Below are positions 8,450 to 19,300 of a stretch of 64,000 bases of DNA, piece after piece (within the stretch, counting starts at the first letter, position 1; each line of letters begins with the position of its first letter). The DNA is taken from NCBI RefSeq assembly GCF_036402745.1, contig NZ_DASWSJ010000297.1:1-64000 (forward strand), read 5' to 3'. The DNA comes from Actinophytocola sp036402745 (GTDB lineage: Bacteria; Actinomycetota; Actinomycetes; Mycobacteriales; Pseudonocardiaceae). Under the pieces are notes generated by a model. It did not search any database. It was not told the DNA's origin and saw only the letters and a program-made list of their open reading frames with translations. Position numbers and translations under genes: made by a program.

Positions 8450-8744
8450 CTTTCACCCCGCTGCCCCGCCGTGACCACCAACGACAACGGCTTCTGGCCC
8501 TGCTCGGTGGCCAGATGCAGCTTCGTGGTCAACCCACCCCGCGACCGGCCGATCCCATGATCGTCCGGCTCGACGTCGACCCCACCCGGCGGTTCGCGCT
8601 GATCAGCCCCCTTTTCCGCGCACCGGCGGCGTGCTGGTGCGCCCGAGCAACGGTGGAATCCACACTGACATCCCAGGTGATCACCCCGTCGGGCCCAGGT
8701 GGTGGGGCCAGCCGCGCCGACCGGCCCCACCACTCGCGGCTCAC
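8450..8744 (-). pseudogene. IS5-family transposase fragment, frameshifted
   Basis: Two minus-strand frames together give one transposase segment: ITWDVSVDSTVARAHQHAAG (8744 side) and, after a shift near 8590-8610, PDDHGIGRSRGGLTTKLHLA followed by PLSLVVTAGQRGE. DSTxxRAHQHAAGA and GRSRGGLTTKxH are hallmark motifs of IS5-family DDE transposases. The N- and C-terminal parts and the terminal inverted repeats are missing. Confidence 0.7.
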
Positions 8745-8923
8745 AGCGGCACCCAGCGATCAGGCCGCGGCTTCGTCGGCGCGGGCGGCCGTTCTTCCTG
8801 GCGCTCTTCGGCGGGTTGCTCGGTCGGCTCCGTCGCCGGCTCGGGGTCGATCTCGTCCACGCGGACCACTATGCGACGGCGCCGGCCGGCGTAGCTATGC
8901 GGCAGCCCCTCCTTTTTGGCCAT
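8741..8923 (-). CDS. Small basic-acidic protein, unknown function
   Basis: A 60-residue ORF starting MAKKEGLPHSYAGRRRRIVV, then an acidic Pro/Glu-rich tail (PATEPTEQPAEE) and ending RPDRWVPL. A purine-rich GGCGGCGGG stretch lies just before the ATG. The strong charge split and absence of frame-shadow repetitiveness suggest a genuine small gene, but I do not recognise the family. It lies between a transposase relic and the LAL regulator. It may be chance. Confidence 0.4.
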   Translation of the reverse strand: MAKKEGLPHSYAGRRRRIVVRVDEIDPEPATEPTEQPAEERQEERPPAPTKPRPDRWVPL

Positions 8924-8985
8924 CCCGCCGCCTATTGTCGTGCCGAGTTGTCGTGGCGAGCCGGCTCCGAGCTGATGAGGTACGG

Positions 8986-11934
8986 GTGCGCACGGATACC
9001 GAGGGTGACAGCGCCGATCTCCGGCCTGGGGACGGTGCGACCGACCGCGCCGCCGTGCGGCAGGTGTCGCCCGCGCTGGTGGCTCGGGACGGCGAGCTGG
9101 CGAGGTTGCTGGCGACGGTCGCCACCGCCCCTGCGGTGGTCGCGGTGGCGGGTGAGGCCGGGGTCGGGAAGACGCGGCTCGTGGCCGAGCTGCTCGCCAG
9201 GGCCGAGCTTGCCGGGCGTAGCCTGCTGGTCGGCAGCTGCCACCAGATCCGGGAGTCCTTCCCGCTGGGGCCGGTCGTCGAGGCGGTCCGCGATGCCGGC
9301 GACCGCCTGCGCGGGCTGGCGCTGAGCGAGGTCGCGGGGGCGGTGCGGCCGTTGTTGCCAGAGCTCGCGTCCTTCCTGCCGGCCGCCCCCGGGCCGCTGG
9401 ACGACCCGGTGGCCGAGCGGCACCGCGTGTTCCGCGGCCTGACCGAGGTACTGACCGCGCTCGCACCAGCCGTCCTGGTGCTCGAGGACCTGCACTGGGC
9501 GGACGAGCAGACCGTCGACTTCGTGGCCTACCTGCTGACCACGCCGATGCCGGAGCTGGCGGTCGTGCTCACCTACCGGAGCGAGGAGGTCAGCGCCGCG
9601 GTGCGGGCGCTGACCGCGCGGTTGCCGGCCGCGACGGCGCGCGCCCACGTGGCACTGGCGCCACTCGACGAGCGGGAGACCGGCGACCTGGTGGCCGCGA
9701 TCCTCGGCGCGCCACGGGTGTCGGGCGAGTTCGCCAAGTACCTGTGGGACCGCACCATGGGGCTCCCGTTCGCGGTCGAGGAGGTCATCGCGTTGATGCA
9801 GACGCGCGGCCTCGTCGTGTCGCGGGACGGCGAGTGGACCCGTAAGCCGTTGGGGGAGCTCGAGGTGCCGCGCGGCATTCGCGACTCGACGCTGGCGCGG
9901 ATGGCCCGGCTCGCACCGGGCGCGCAGCGGATCGCCGAGGTCGCGGCGGTGATGCAGACCCGCGTCGCCGTCCCGATGCTGCTCGCGATGACCGGCGTGA
10001 CGGGTGCGGCGGAGAGCGCCGCGATCGACGCGATGGACGAGGCGATCGGCTCCGGGCTGCTGGTCGAACAGGGCGAGACGGTCGGGTTCCGGCACGTGCT
10101 CGCGGCACAGGCGGTGTACGAGGACATCTTCTGGCCGCGCCGGCGCACGCTGCACGGGCGGGCGGCCGCGGCGTTGCGGACGCAGTCACCGGTTCCGCTC
10201 GGGCAGGTCGCCCATCACCTGCGGTGCGCCGGCGTGCTCGACGAGTGGGCGACCACGGCCGAGGCGGCCGCGGACCACGCGGTGGCGCTCGCGCACGACG
10301 CCGAGGCGGCCCGGCTGCTCAGCGACGTGCTCAGGAACGCCACGCTCGACCCGGCGCACCGGGCCAGGGTCGCGGTCAAGCTCGGCCGCGCGGCGACCCA
10401 GACCCTGCACGCCGACCAGGTCGCCGACCTGCTCTCGGCGGCCCTCGACCAGGATCCGCCGGTCACCGTGCGCGGCGAATTGCGGCTCCTGCTGGCCAAC
10501 GCGCTCAACCACAACGCGGACGATCCCGGCCGGCAGCGCCGGCTGTTCGCCGGGGCGGTCGCCGATCTCGGGGACCGCCCCGCGCTGCGGGCCTGGGCGA
10601 TGGTCGGGCTCTCGTTGCCCACCGTGCAGGGGATCCCGCTGGCCGAGGACCGGCGGGTGCTGACCGAGGCGGTCGAGTTGGTCGCCGGGATCGACGATCC
10701 GCTGGCGGAGGTGTTCGTGCTCGGCAAGGCCGGCGCGTTCCTGGCCCAGTTCGGCGACCCGGCGTGGCGCGGGCTCGCGGATCGGGTGCTGGCCGTCACC
10801 GGCGGGGCGCCGCAGCAGCGCAGGGAGGCCAACGCGCACTACTCGCTCGGTGTGGAGGCGTGCTACGCGGGTCAGCTCGGCATGGCCGAGCGGCTGCTGA
10901 CCTCGGGGCTGCGGGCAGCGGCCACCAGGGAGAACCGCCGGCTGGAGATCATGATGCGGTCGGGCGTCGCGCTGCACTCGTTCTGCCGAGGCGAATGGGA
11001 GGGCCTGAGCGAGGAGGTCGACACGCTGCTCGCGCTGCAGGCCCATCACGCGCGTACCCGGTTCGACGTGGACATCGTGGCGGCCGGCCTCGCGCTCTCG
11101 CGGGGCGCGGTGGACGACGCGCGGACCCGGCTCGCCGACCTGATCGGGCTGGCCGAGCGACTCGGCAGCTTCCAGGTCCTGCCGTTCGCGGGAGACGCCG
11201 CGGTGCGGGCGGCGCTGTTCCGGGACGAGACGGCCGAGGCGGTGGCGTTCGTGCGCCGCTGCCTGGCGCCGCTGGCCGCCAAGGGCCTGTGGGCGCCGGT
11301 CGGCCGGCTGCTGCCCTCGGCCGCCGAGGCGCTGACGGCGGCGGGGGAGCGCGCGGAGCTGACCGAGCTGCTGACCCGAGTCGAACGGGAGACGCGTGCG
11401 TTGGACGCCCCGCTCGCCTCGGCCGGCCTGCGCTACGCCCGCGGGGTGCTCGCCTCGGATGCCGAGGATCTCCTTGCCGCCGCTGGGGAGTACGAGGCGG
11501 CGCTGGCGCCGTACGAGGCGGCGAGGGCGAACGAGCGGGCGGCCGCCGTTCTGCTGGCGCGGGTGTCTCCCGGCGACGAGCGGGCGCCGGCCGTGCTCCG
11601 CGACGCCGTGGCGACCTACGAACGGCTTGGCGCGACCTGGGACCACACCCGCGCCACCGGCCTGGCGCGGCGGCACGGCATCGCGCTGCCGGCCCGCCAC
11701 CGCGGCGGGCGGCGCGGCTACGGCACGGAACTGTCGCCGCGCGAGCGCGAGGTCGCCGAGCTGGCCGCCACCGGCCGGACGAACAAGGAGATCGCGAAGG
11801 AGCTCTTCGTGTCGGCCAAGACCGTGGAGAAGCACCTGATCGCCGCCATGCGCAAGCTTGGGCTGCGCTCCCGTTTCGAGCTGGCCTACCGGCTCGAGCC
11901 GGTAGGGAAAGATGGGGGCATCCCCCATAGGTAA
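8986..11934 (+). CDS. LAL-type LuxR regulator (ATPase plus LuxR HTH)
   Basis: About 982 residues. An AAA/NACHT-like ATPase comes first, with Walker A GEAGVGKTRL near residue 57 and Walker B-like VLVLEDLHWADEQT, then TPR-like helical repeats in the middle, then a C-terminal LuxR HTH (LSPREREVAELAATGRTNKE, then SAKTVEKHLIAAMRKLG). I chose the GTG at 8986 because TGAGG lies 6 nt upstream and the ATPase follows; the open frame extends to 8515 but crosses the transposase relic. LAL proteins activate catabolic, protease or secondary-metabolite genes. It directly precedes two large secreted proteases in the same direction and may control them. Confidence 0.85.
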   Translation: MRTDTEGDSADLRPGDGATDRAAVRQVSPALVARDGELARLLATVATAPAVVAVAGEAGVGKTRLVAELLARAELAGRSLLVGSCHQIRESFPLGPVVEAVRDAGDRLRGLALSEVAGAVRPLLPELASFLPAAPGPLDDPVAERHRVFRGLTEVLTALAPAVLVLEDLHWADEQTVDFVAYLLTTPMPELAVVLTYRSEEVSAAVRALTARLPAATARAHVALAPLDERETGDLVAAILGAPRVSGEFAKYLWDRTMGLPFAVEEVIALMQTRGLVVSRDGEWTRKPLGELEVPRGIRDSTLARMARLAPGAQRIAEVAAVMQTRVAVPMLLAMTGVTGAAESAAIDAMDEAIGSGLLVEQGETVGFRHVLAAQAVYEDIFWPRRRTLHGRAAAALRTQSPVPLGQVAHHLRCAGVLDEWATTAEAAADHAVALAHDAEAARLLSDVLRNATLDPAHRARVAVKLGRAATQTLHADQVADLLSAALDQDPPVTVRGELRLLLANALNHNADDPGRQRRLFAGAVADLGDRPALRAWAMVGLSLPTVQGIPLAEDRRVLTEAVELVAGIDDPLAEVFVLGKAGAFLAQFGDPAWRGLADRVLAVTGGAPQQRREANAHYSLGVEACYAGQLGMAERLLTSGLRAAATRENRRLEIMMRSGVALHSFCRGEWEGLSEEVDTLLALQAHHARTRFDVDIVAAGLALSRGAVDDARTRLADLIGLAERLGSFQVLPFAGDAAVRAALFRDETAEAVAFVRRCLAPLAAKGLWAPVGRLLPSAAEALTAAGERAELTELLTRVERETRALDAPLASAGLRYARGVLASDAEDLLAAAGEYEAALAPYEAARANERAAAVLLARVSPGDERAPAVLRDAVATYERLGATWDHTRATGLARRHGIALPARHRGGRRGYGTELSPREREVAELAATGRTNKEIAKELFVSAKTVEKHLIAAMRKLGLRSRFELAYRLEPVGKDGGIPHR

Positions 11935-11963
11935 CCGGCGCCCGGCCGCCGCACAGTGTCAGC

Positions 11964-14900
11964 ATGAACCAGGTCTTCCGCCGGACCCGCGTAGTCGCGC
12001 TGGCCGCCCTGCTTCTCGCGACGGGTCTGCTGAGCGCACCCGTGACCGCGACCGCGGCGCCGCCGCCACCGACGACGCCAGTGGTCGAGGCCGCCGTCGA
12101 CCAGGACATCCGCACGAACGGGGCGGCTGATTTCATCGTCCGGTTCCGCGAGCGGCCCGACCTGTCCTCGGCGGCGTCGATCGGCGACTGGACCGAGCGC
12201 GGCCAGCGCGTGGTCGACCTGCTGCGCGGCACCGCGGACACCAGTCAGCGCGAGCTGCGGGCCAAGCTGTCCGACGCCGGCGTCACGTTCACCCCGTTCT
12301 GGGCCACGAACGCGATCGCCGTCAACGGCGGCGACAAGGCCGCGCTGGACATCGTCCGCGGGGCGCCCGAGGTCGCCGAGGTCGTCCCCGCGGGCCGGCA
12401 CGAGATCGCGGAACCCGCGGCGGACGGCCCGGCGCCGGCCGCCACGGACGTGGCGTGGAACGTACAGGCGATCAAGGCCCCGCAGGTGTGGCAGGAGCTG
12501 GGCACCCGCGGCGAAGGGGCCGTGATCGGCAGCATCGACACCGGGGTCGACTACACCCACCCCGCGCTCGCCGGCGCCTACCGGGGCAACAACGGCGGGG
12601 GCGGCTACGACCACAACTACAACTGGTTCGACCCGACCAGGAGGTGCGGTGTCCCGTCGACGAAGCCGTGCGACGACGACGGCCACGGCACCCACACGAT
12701 GGGCACGATGGTGGGCGACGGCGGCCCGGGCAACCAGATCGGGGTGGCTCCCGGCGCGCGCTGGATCGCGGCGAAGGGCTGCGCGGGGGCCTACTGCTAT
12801 GACTTCGCGCTGATCGCCGCGGGCCAGTGGATGCTCGCGCCGACCAACCTCGCCGGCGCCGACCCGAGGCCCGACCTGCGCCCGAACGTGGTGAACAACT
12901 CCTGGGGCAGCATGTTCAGCGCCACCGGCTTCTACCGCGACATCGTGCGGGCCTGGCGGGCCGCCGGGATCTTCCCGGTGTTCTCCAACGGCAACGAGGG
13001 GCCACGCTGCGGCAGCACGGGGAGCCCCGCGGACCTCCCGGAGGCCTACTCGGTCGGCTCCTCGGACGCCGCCGGGGCGCCGAGCTGGTTCTCCAGCCGC
13101 GGCAGGTCGAACTACGGGTCGACCAAGCCGGACGTCACCGCGCCCGGTTCGGCCGTCCGCTCCGCACTGCCCGGCGGCGCGTACGGGGTGCTCAGCGGCA
13201 CCTCGATGGCCGCGCCGCACGTCACCGCGACCGTGGCCCTCGCCGTCTCGGCCGCGCCAGCACTCGCCGGCGACCTTGACAAGATCACGAAGGTGCTGGA
13301 CGGCGGCGCGACCGACCGGGCGGACCTGAGCTGTGCCGGCACGGCGGGCGACAACAACGTGTGGGGCGAGGGCGCGCTCAACGCCTACGAGACGGTTCGC
13401 CGGGCCCCGCGCGGTCCCAGCGGCGTCCTGTCCGGCACCGTCACCGACCGGGGCACCGGTCTGCCGGTGGCGGGCGCCGCGGTCGCGGTCGATGGCGCCA
13501 CGTTCGACCGCACGGTCAGCACGGACGCGAGCGGCAAGTACCAGACCCGCGTCCCGGCCGGCGGCTACACCGTGACGGCCACGTCGTACGCCTACCGCAC
13601 GGTCAGCAAGCGAACCACCGTCGGCTCAACCGGCGCCGCCCTGGACCTGGCCCTGCGCGTCCAGGAGAACTACCAGCAGGTCACCGGGCGCGCGCAGACC
13701 CGGGACGGCACGCCGGTGGCGGGCGCTCTGGTGTCGATCGCCAACTCGCCGGTGCCGGCGACGACCACCGGCGGCGACGGCCGGTTCACGTTCGAGTCCG
13801 TGCCGCGCGGCACGCACCGGTTCGTCGTCACCCCGGCGGAGGGCTGCCTGAAGCCGACGCCCGTCGAGGTCTCCGTGCGGGACGCCGAGGACGAGGTGCG
13901 GCTGACCGTCGACCGCCGCACCGACGACTTCGGCCACACCTGCGACGTGGTGGCCGCCGACTACCGCCCGATCATCGGCGTGCCGCTCAACGTGACCGGT
14001 GACTGGGACCGGACCAAGGTCGAGCTGCCGTTCCCGGTTCCCTTCTACGGCAACGTCTACACCGACGCGTGGCTCGGGGTGGACGGTGTGCTCGGGTTCC
14101 AGCACACCGGCGTGGAGGGACACGGCCTGCTCGGCGAGTACGTCAGTTGGCATTCCGAGATCCCGACCGGCCGCCTGCCCAACGCGGCCATCTACCCGTA
14201 CTTCGCCGACCTGGTGATCGACGGCCAGGCCGCGATGTACACCGAGACGCGGGGCACCGCGCCCAACCGGCAGTTCGTCGTCGAGTGGCGCAACGCCTCG
14301 GTGGTGGAGGCCGGGGTGGACCAACGCGTCGACGTGCAGGCGTTGATCAGCGAGGACGGCACCGTGACCGTCCAGTACCGAGGGCTTGTCCGGCCGGCGG
14401 TGTCCGGTGCGGTCGCGACCGTCGGCGTCGAGTCGGCCGAAGGCACCGACGGCCTCCAGTACTCCCATCTGACCCCCACACTGCGGGACACCGAGGCGAT
14501 CAGGATCAACCAGCCGGCCGGCGGCACCACGACCGGCGTGGTGACCGACGGCAACGACAAGCATCCGGTGTCCGGCGCCAAGGTCGAAGCGGTCGACGGC
14601 GCGGGCACGGTCCTGGCGACCACGGTCACCCGCTGGGACGGCCGCTACTGGCTGTGGCTGCCACCCGGCCGGTACACGGTCCGCGTGGCCGCGAGCGACT
14701 ACACGGCCGCGAACAAGCGCGTCACCGTCGCCGACGGCGCGACCAGGGAGGCGCCGTTCGAGCTGGCCACCGCCGCGCTCACGGTGACCGAACCGACCGT
14801 CGACCGCACCGTGCTGGCGAACGAGTCGCGCAGCGTGCCGGTTCGGCTGACCAACACCGGCCGCAAGGACCTGAAGTGGACCATCCGGGAGGCCGCCGGC

Positions 14901-16349
14901 CAGGTGCTCGGCGGAGCGCGGGCCACCGGCGCACCGGCGCCCGCGCAGGTGTTGTCGTCCTGGCACGCCGACGGGCTCGGCCTGCCGGCGACCGACGTCG
15001 CCGACCTCGGCGACCGGGTGTGGGTGGCCGGCTACAACACCGGCGCGCGGGCCAACAACCTGGAGTACACCCCCACCGGCGCGGCCACCGGACGACGGCA
15101 GTCGAACGTCGTTGGCAAGGACCTGGCGTGGGACAGCCGGCGGGGCCAGCTCTGCCAGCCGGCGGTGGCCACCAAGTCGACCGCGGGCATCTTCTGCTTC
15201 GACCCGGTCAGCGGCCGGCACACCGCGACCGTGACCGGGACCGGCCCGTGGATGACCCCCAACGTGCGGGGCCTCGCCTACGACGCCGCCAAGGACGTCT
15301 TCACCGTCGGCGTGAACGACTTCAGTGCGAACTCCCGCTGGACCATGTACCGGATCGCCGGTCCGACCCAGCGCCAGCCCGGCGCCGTGCTCGGTGAGTG
15401 CGCGACCCCGGGCGGCGCCGCGCTGCTCGGCCTCGCCTACGACCCGGAGTCCGACGTGCTGTGGGCGCTCGGCGACGACCGGACCAACGGCACGTTGCTC
15501 TACCAGCTCGACGCCACCAGCTGCGACGTGCTCGGCACGGTGGACCCGCCCGGGGACCAGCCCGCCGGCCTCGACGTCGACAAGAACGGCCACCTGTGGC
15601 TGACCGACTCGGCGACCAACACCGTGTACCTGGTCGACGCCGGCCCACGGCGGGATCGCTTCCAGGACGTGTCGTGGCTGCGCCCCGGCTCGGTCTCCGG
15701 CACGCTCGCGCCGGGCAAGTCGACCACCGTGCCGGTCGCCCTCGACGCCGCCGGCCTGAGCGCGGGGCGCCATCTCGCCCAGCTGGTGGTGCGGTCCAAC
15801 GCCGGCGCGAGCCCGTCCGTCGCGGTCCCGGTCGCGTTCACCGTCACCGACAAGCGGATCGGCGTCGACGTCGCGGGCGGCGCCGACTACCGCGACCCGG
15901 CCGGCGACACGTGGACGGCCGACCGGGCCTACACGGCCGGTGAGTACGGGCATGTCGTGCCGGGCGAGGTGCTGACCACCCGGGCCGAGATCGCCGGCAC
16001 CGACGCCGACCCGCTGTACCGGTCGGCGAGGGTCGGGGCGACCGGCTACCGCTTCGACCAGCTACCCGACGGCGTCTACGAGCTGGACCTGAGGTTCGCC
16101 GAGATCGGCGGCGTCGGGCCGTTCGGCCGCCTCTTCGACGTCGCGGCCGAGGGCGAGGTGGTACTCGCCGCGGTCGACGTGGCGGGCACGGCCGGCGCCA
16201 CCGACCACGCCGCCGACCAGACCGTGCTCGTGCGGGTGCGCGACGGGGTGCTCGACCTCGAACTGCGCGGTCTCGACGGCTACGCCCCGCCACTGCTGTC
16301 CGCCGTCCGGATCACCCACCGCGTCGACGTCCCGCTGACCGCGGTCTGA
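11964..16349 (+). CDS. Large secreted S8 subtilisin with C-terminal malectin-like domain
   Basis: A 1461-residue exported protease. A signal peptide occupies residues 1-33 (hydrophobic core VALAALLLATGLLSA). An I9-type inhibitor propeptide follows (about 35-150), then the S8 catalytic domain with Asp in SIDTGVDYTHPAL, His in GHGTHTMGTMVG and Ser in SGTSMAAPHVT. Next come carboxypeptidase-regulatory-like Ig repeats (SGTVTDRGTGLPVAGA and a copy TTGVVTDGNDKHPVSGA), a beta-propeller-like segment (DVDKNGHLWLTDSATNT) and a C-terminal malectin-like domain (DPLYRSARVGATGYRF). It probably degrades extracellular protein. A close paralogue follows after 17 nt, so the two are likely one operon. Confidence 0.9.
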   Translation: MNQVFRRTRVVALAALLLATGLLSAPVTATAAPPPPTTPVVEAAVDQDIRTNGAADFIVRFRERPDLSSAASIGDWTERGQRVVDLLRGTADTSQRELRAKLSDAGVTFTPFWATNAIAVNGGDKAALDIVRGAPEVAEVVPAGRHEIAEPAADGPAPAATDVAWNVQAIKAPQVWQELGTRGEGAVIGSIDTGVDYTHPALAGAYRGNNGGGGYDHNYNWFDPTRRCGVPSTKPCDDDGHGTHTMGTMVGDGGPGNQIGVAPGARWIAAKGCAGAYCYDFALIAAGQWMLAPTNLAGADPRPDLRPNVVNNSWGSMFSATGFYRDIVRAWRAAGIFPVFSNGNEGPRCGSTGSPADLPEAYSVGSSDAAGAPSWFSSRGRSNYGSTKPDVTAPGSAVRSALPGGAYGVLSGTSMAAPHVTATVALAVSAAPALAGDLDKITKVLDGGATDRADLSCAGTAGDNNVWGEGALNAYETVRRAPRGPSGVLSGTVTDRGTGLPVAGAAVAVDGATFDRTVSTDASGKYQTRVPAGGYTVTATSYAYRTVSKRTTVGSTGAALDLALRVQENYQQVTGRAQTRDGTPVAGALVSIANSPVPATTTGGDGRFTFESVPRGTHRFVVTPAEGCLKPTPVEVSVRDAEDEVRLTVDRRTDDFGHTCDVVAADYRPIIGVPLNVTGDWDRTKVELPFPVPFYGNVYTDAWLGVDGVLGFQHTGVEGHGLLGEYVSWHSEIPTGRLPNAAIYPYFADLVIDGQAAMYTETRGTAPNRQFVVEWRNASVVEAGVDQRVDVQALISEDGTVTVQYRGLVRPAVSGAVATVGVESAEGTDGLQYSHLTPTLRDTEAIRINQPAGGTTTGVVTDGNDKHPVSGAKVEAVDGAGTVLATTVTRWDGRYWLWLPPGRYTVRVAASDYTAANKRVTVADGATREAPFELATAALTVTEPTVDRTVLANESRSVPVRLTNTGRKDLKWTIREAAGQVLGGARATGAPAPAQVLSSWHADGLGLPATDVADLGDRVWVAGYNTGARANNLEYTPTGAATGRRQSNVVGKDLAWDSRRGQLCQPAVATKSTAGIFCFDPVSGRHTATVTGTGPWMTPNVRGLAYDAAKDVFTVGVNDFSANSRWTMYRIAGPTQRQPGAVLGECATPGGAALLGLAYDPESDVLWALGDDRTNGTLLYQLDATSCDVLGTVDPPGDQPAGLDVDKNGHLWLTDSATNTVYLVDAGPRRDRFQDVSWLRPGSVSGTLAPGKSTTVPVALDAAGLSAGRHLAQLVVRSNAGASPSVAVPVAFTVTDKRIGVDVAGGADYRDPAGDTWTADRAYTAGEYGHVVPGEVLTTRAEIAGTDADPLYRSARVGATGYRFDQLPDGVYELDLRFAEIGGVGPFGRLFDVAAEGEVVLAAVDVAGTAGATDHAADQTVLVRVRDGVLDLELRGLDGYAPPLLSAVRITHRVDVPLTAV

Positions 16350-16366
16350 CCCGAGGAGCGACCACG

Positions 16367-19300
16367 ATGACCACCCGGCTGACTACCCGGAGGATTTCCC
16401 GGATGCACTCCCCGAGAACCCGGCGGGCGGGCTTCGCCTTCGCCGCGGTCCTGTCACTGGTGGCCGGTCTGCTGACGCTGAGCGCGGGCCGGTCGACGCC
16501 CGCGGCCGCCCAGGACACGGCGGCCGTCCCGGTGGCGCCGGCCGTGACGAGCGAGATCGACAAGAGCGGCCGCGCCGACTTCTGGATCGTCATGGACGGC
16601 AAGGCCGACCTCGCGGCCGCGGCCGCGGTGGACGGCTGGGTCGCGCGGGGCGATGCGGTGGTGTCGGCGCTGCGCACGGTCGCCGACCGGGCCCAGGCCG
16701 GGCTGCGCGCCGAACTGTCGCGCGCCCACGTCTCGTTCACGCCCTACTGGGTCACCAACGCGATCCTCGTCAGGGACGGCGACCAGGCAACGCTCGACAC
16801 CGTCAGCCGGCGTGCCGAGGTCCGCCGGATCAACGCGGTGCGGACGGTGTCGCTCCCGCCGGTGCGGGAGGTCGCGCCCGCGCCGGCCGCCGACGCGCCG
16901 GAATGGGGCGTCGCGCGGATCGGCGCGGACCGCGTCCGCCAGGAGTGGGGCTACGACGGCGCGGGCGTCGTCGTAGCGAACATCGACACCGGGGTGGACC
17001 ACACCCACCCCGCGCTGGCCGGCAGCTACCGCGGCAACCGGGGCGACGGCACTTTCGACCACAGCTACAACTGGTTCGACCCGACCGGTCGCTGTGGGAG
17101 CGCGCCGTGCGACGACCTGGGGCACGGCACCCACACGATGGGCACGATGGTTGGCGACGGCGGCCCCGGCAACCGGATCGGCGTCGCGCCGGGTGCCCGC
17201 TGGATCGCGGCCAAGGCCTGCGTGGCCACCAATGGTGGCGAGTGCCACGAGACCGACCTGCTCGCCGCCGCACAGTGGCTGCTCGCGCCGACTGACGCGA
17301 GCGGCCGAAACCCCGACCCGGGGAAGCGGCCGAACGTGGTGAACAACTCGTGGAGCGGCGGCCAGGGCGATAGCTGGTTCGCCGACGCCGTCACGGCATG
17401 GCGCGCCGCCGGGATCTTCCCCGTGTTCTCGGCTGGCAACTCCGGCCCCGCCTGCGGAACCGCCAACTCGCCCGGCGACCAGGCCGACGTCTACGCGGTC
17501 GGCGCGTTCGAGATCAGCGGTGTGATCGCGCCGTTCTCCTCGCGCGGCCCGTCGGTCAGCGGGCTCACCAAGCCGGACATCGCCGCGCCGGGTCGGGGCG
17601 TGCGCTCGTCGACGCCCGGCGGCGCCTACGAGTTCATGTCCGGCACCTCGATGGCCGCGCCGCACGTGGCCGGCACGGTGGCACTCCTGCTGTCCGCCGC
17701 ACCGCGGCTGGTCGGCGACCTCGCCGGGATCACCGCGTCGCTTGACGGTTCCGCGGTGGACGTCGAAGAGCCCCGCTGCGGCGGCACGGCCGCCGACAAC
17801 AACACCTGGGGACAGGGCAAGCTGGACGCGTACGCGGCGGTGTCCCGCAGCCCGCACGGCCCGGTCGGCACCATCGCCGCCACCGTCACCGGCGCGGACA
17901 CACAGGCGCCGATCGCCGGGGCGCGGATCTCCGTCACCGGCGCCGCCGGCACCCGGGAGCTCACCACCGACGCCATGGGCCGGCTGCGGATCTTCGCCGC
18001 CCCCGGCGACTACCGGGTACAGGTGTCGTCCTACGGCTACGCCAAGGTCGAGCGGAACATCACCGTCACCGCCGACGTCGGCACGTCGGTGGACACCGTG
18101 CTTTCGGTCGGGCCCGGCTTCCACGACGTGACCGGCACCGTCACGGTGGCCGGGGCGCCGGTCGCGCGGGCCACGGTGGCGGTCGGCGGCGAGCCGTACG
18201 CCGCCGCCGTCACCGGCGCGGACGGCCGGTTCCTGGTCCGCCGCGTGTCGGGCGGCGAACACGCGACCGTCGTGCGGTACTCGGGCTGCGCCGAGGCGCG
18301 CACGGTCAACCTGGTGGTCGACGGGCCGCGGGATCTGCCGGTCGACCTGACCCGCCGCACGGACGGGTACGGACACACCTGCGACGCGGTCGCCCCGGTC
18401 GACATCACCGCCACCACCGCGGTGCCGGTGACCACGGGCAAGTTCGGCCTGCTCGACCTGCCGTTCCCGGTCGGCATGTACGGGACGCGGTACCAGCACG
18501 CCTTCGTCGGCGGCGGCGGTGTGCTGTCGTTCGTCAACGACCCCGCCAACTTCTCGCAGCAGGGTTCGTTGCCGTCCACCGCCGGGCCCGACGCCGTGGT
18601 GGCCCCGTTCTGGCTAACGAGCTACGGCGGCGGTTCGGTGCGGACCGCGGTGTCGGGGCAGGCGCCGGACCGCCGGTTCGTCGTGCGGTGGTCGGGCCTG
18701 CGCGACGGGGACACCTCCGGCATGGACGCCGCCGCCGTCTTCGGTGAGGACGGCACGCTCACCTACCAGTACGAGCGCCCTTCGCCCGCGGCGTGGACCG
18801 GCGGCGCCGATGCCGTGGTCGGCATCGAGAACGAGGCCGGCGACGACGGTTTCCTGCTGTCCAAAAGGGAAGCACTGCTGACCAACACGGCCGCCATCCG
18901 GATCTCCGGCCCGCCTGCCGGCGCGGTCCGCGGCACGGTGACCGACCGCGCGGACGGCAGCCCGATCGCCGGCGCGCGGGTCGAGGCACGGGTGGGCGAC
19001 CGGGTGACCGAGTCGACCTACACCGCCAAGGACGGCGGCTACACCCTCACCCCGCGCCCCGGCGCCTACACGGTGCGGGCGACCGCGACCAACCAGGAAC
19101 CGGCGACCACCGAGGTCGACGTGCCGGCTCCCGGCCGGACGGTCCGCGCCGACCTGACCCTGACCGGCGGCCGCCTCGCACTGTCGACCGCCGCCGTGGA
19201 TCAGGTCGTCCCGGCCGGGGAACGGCGCACGGCGGGGGTTCGGCTCACCAACACCGGCGACCGGCCGGTCCACTGGCGGGCCCGCGACCAGGTCGGCGGC

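Noticed and set aside
8515..8985. N-terminal extension of the LAL regulator
   Set aside because: This stretch is antisense to the transposase relic and the small ORF, has no homology to LAL proteins, and a GTG with SD sits at 8986.
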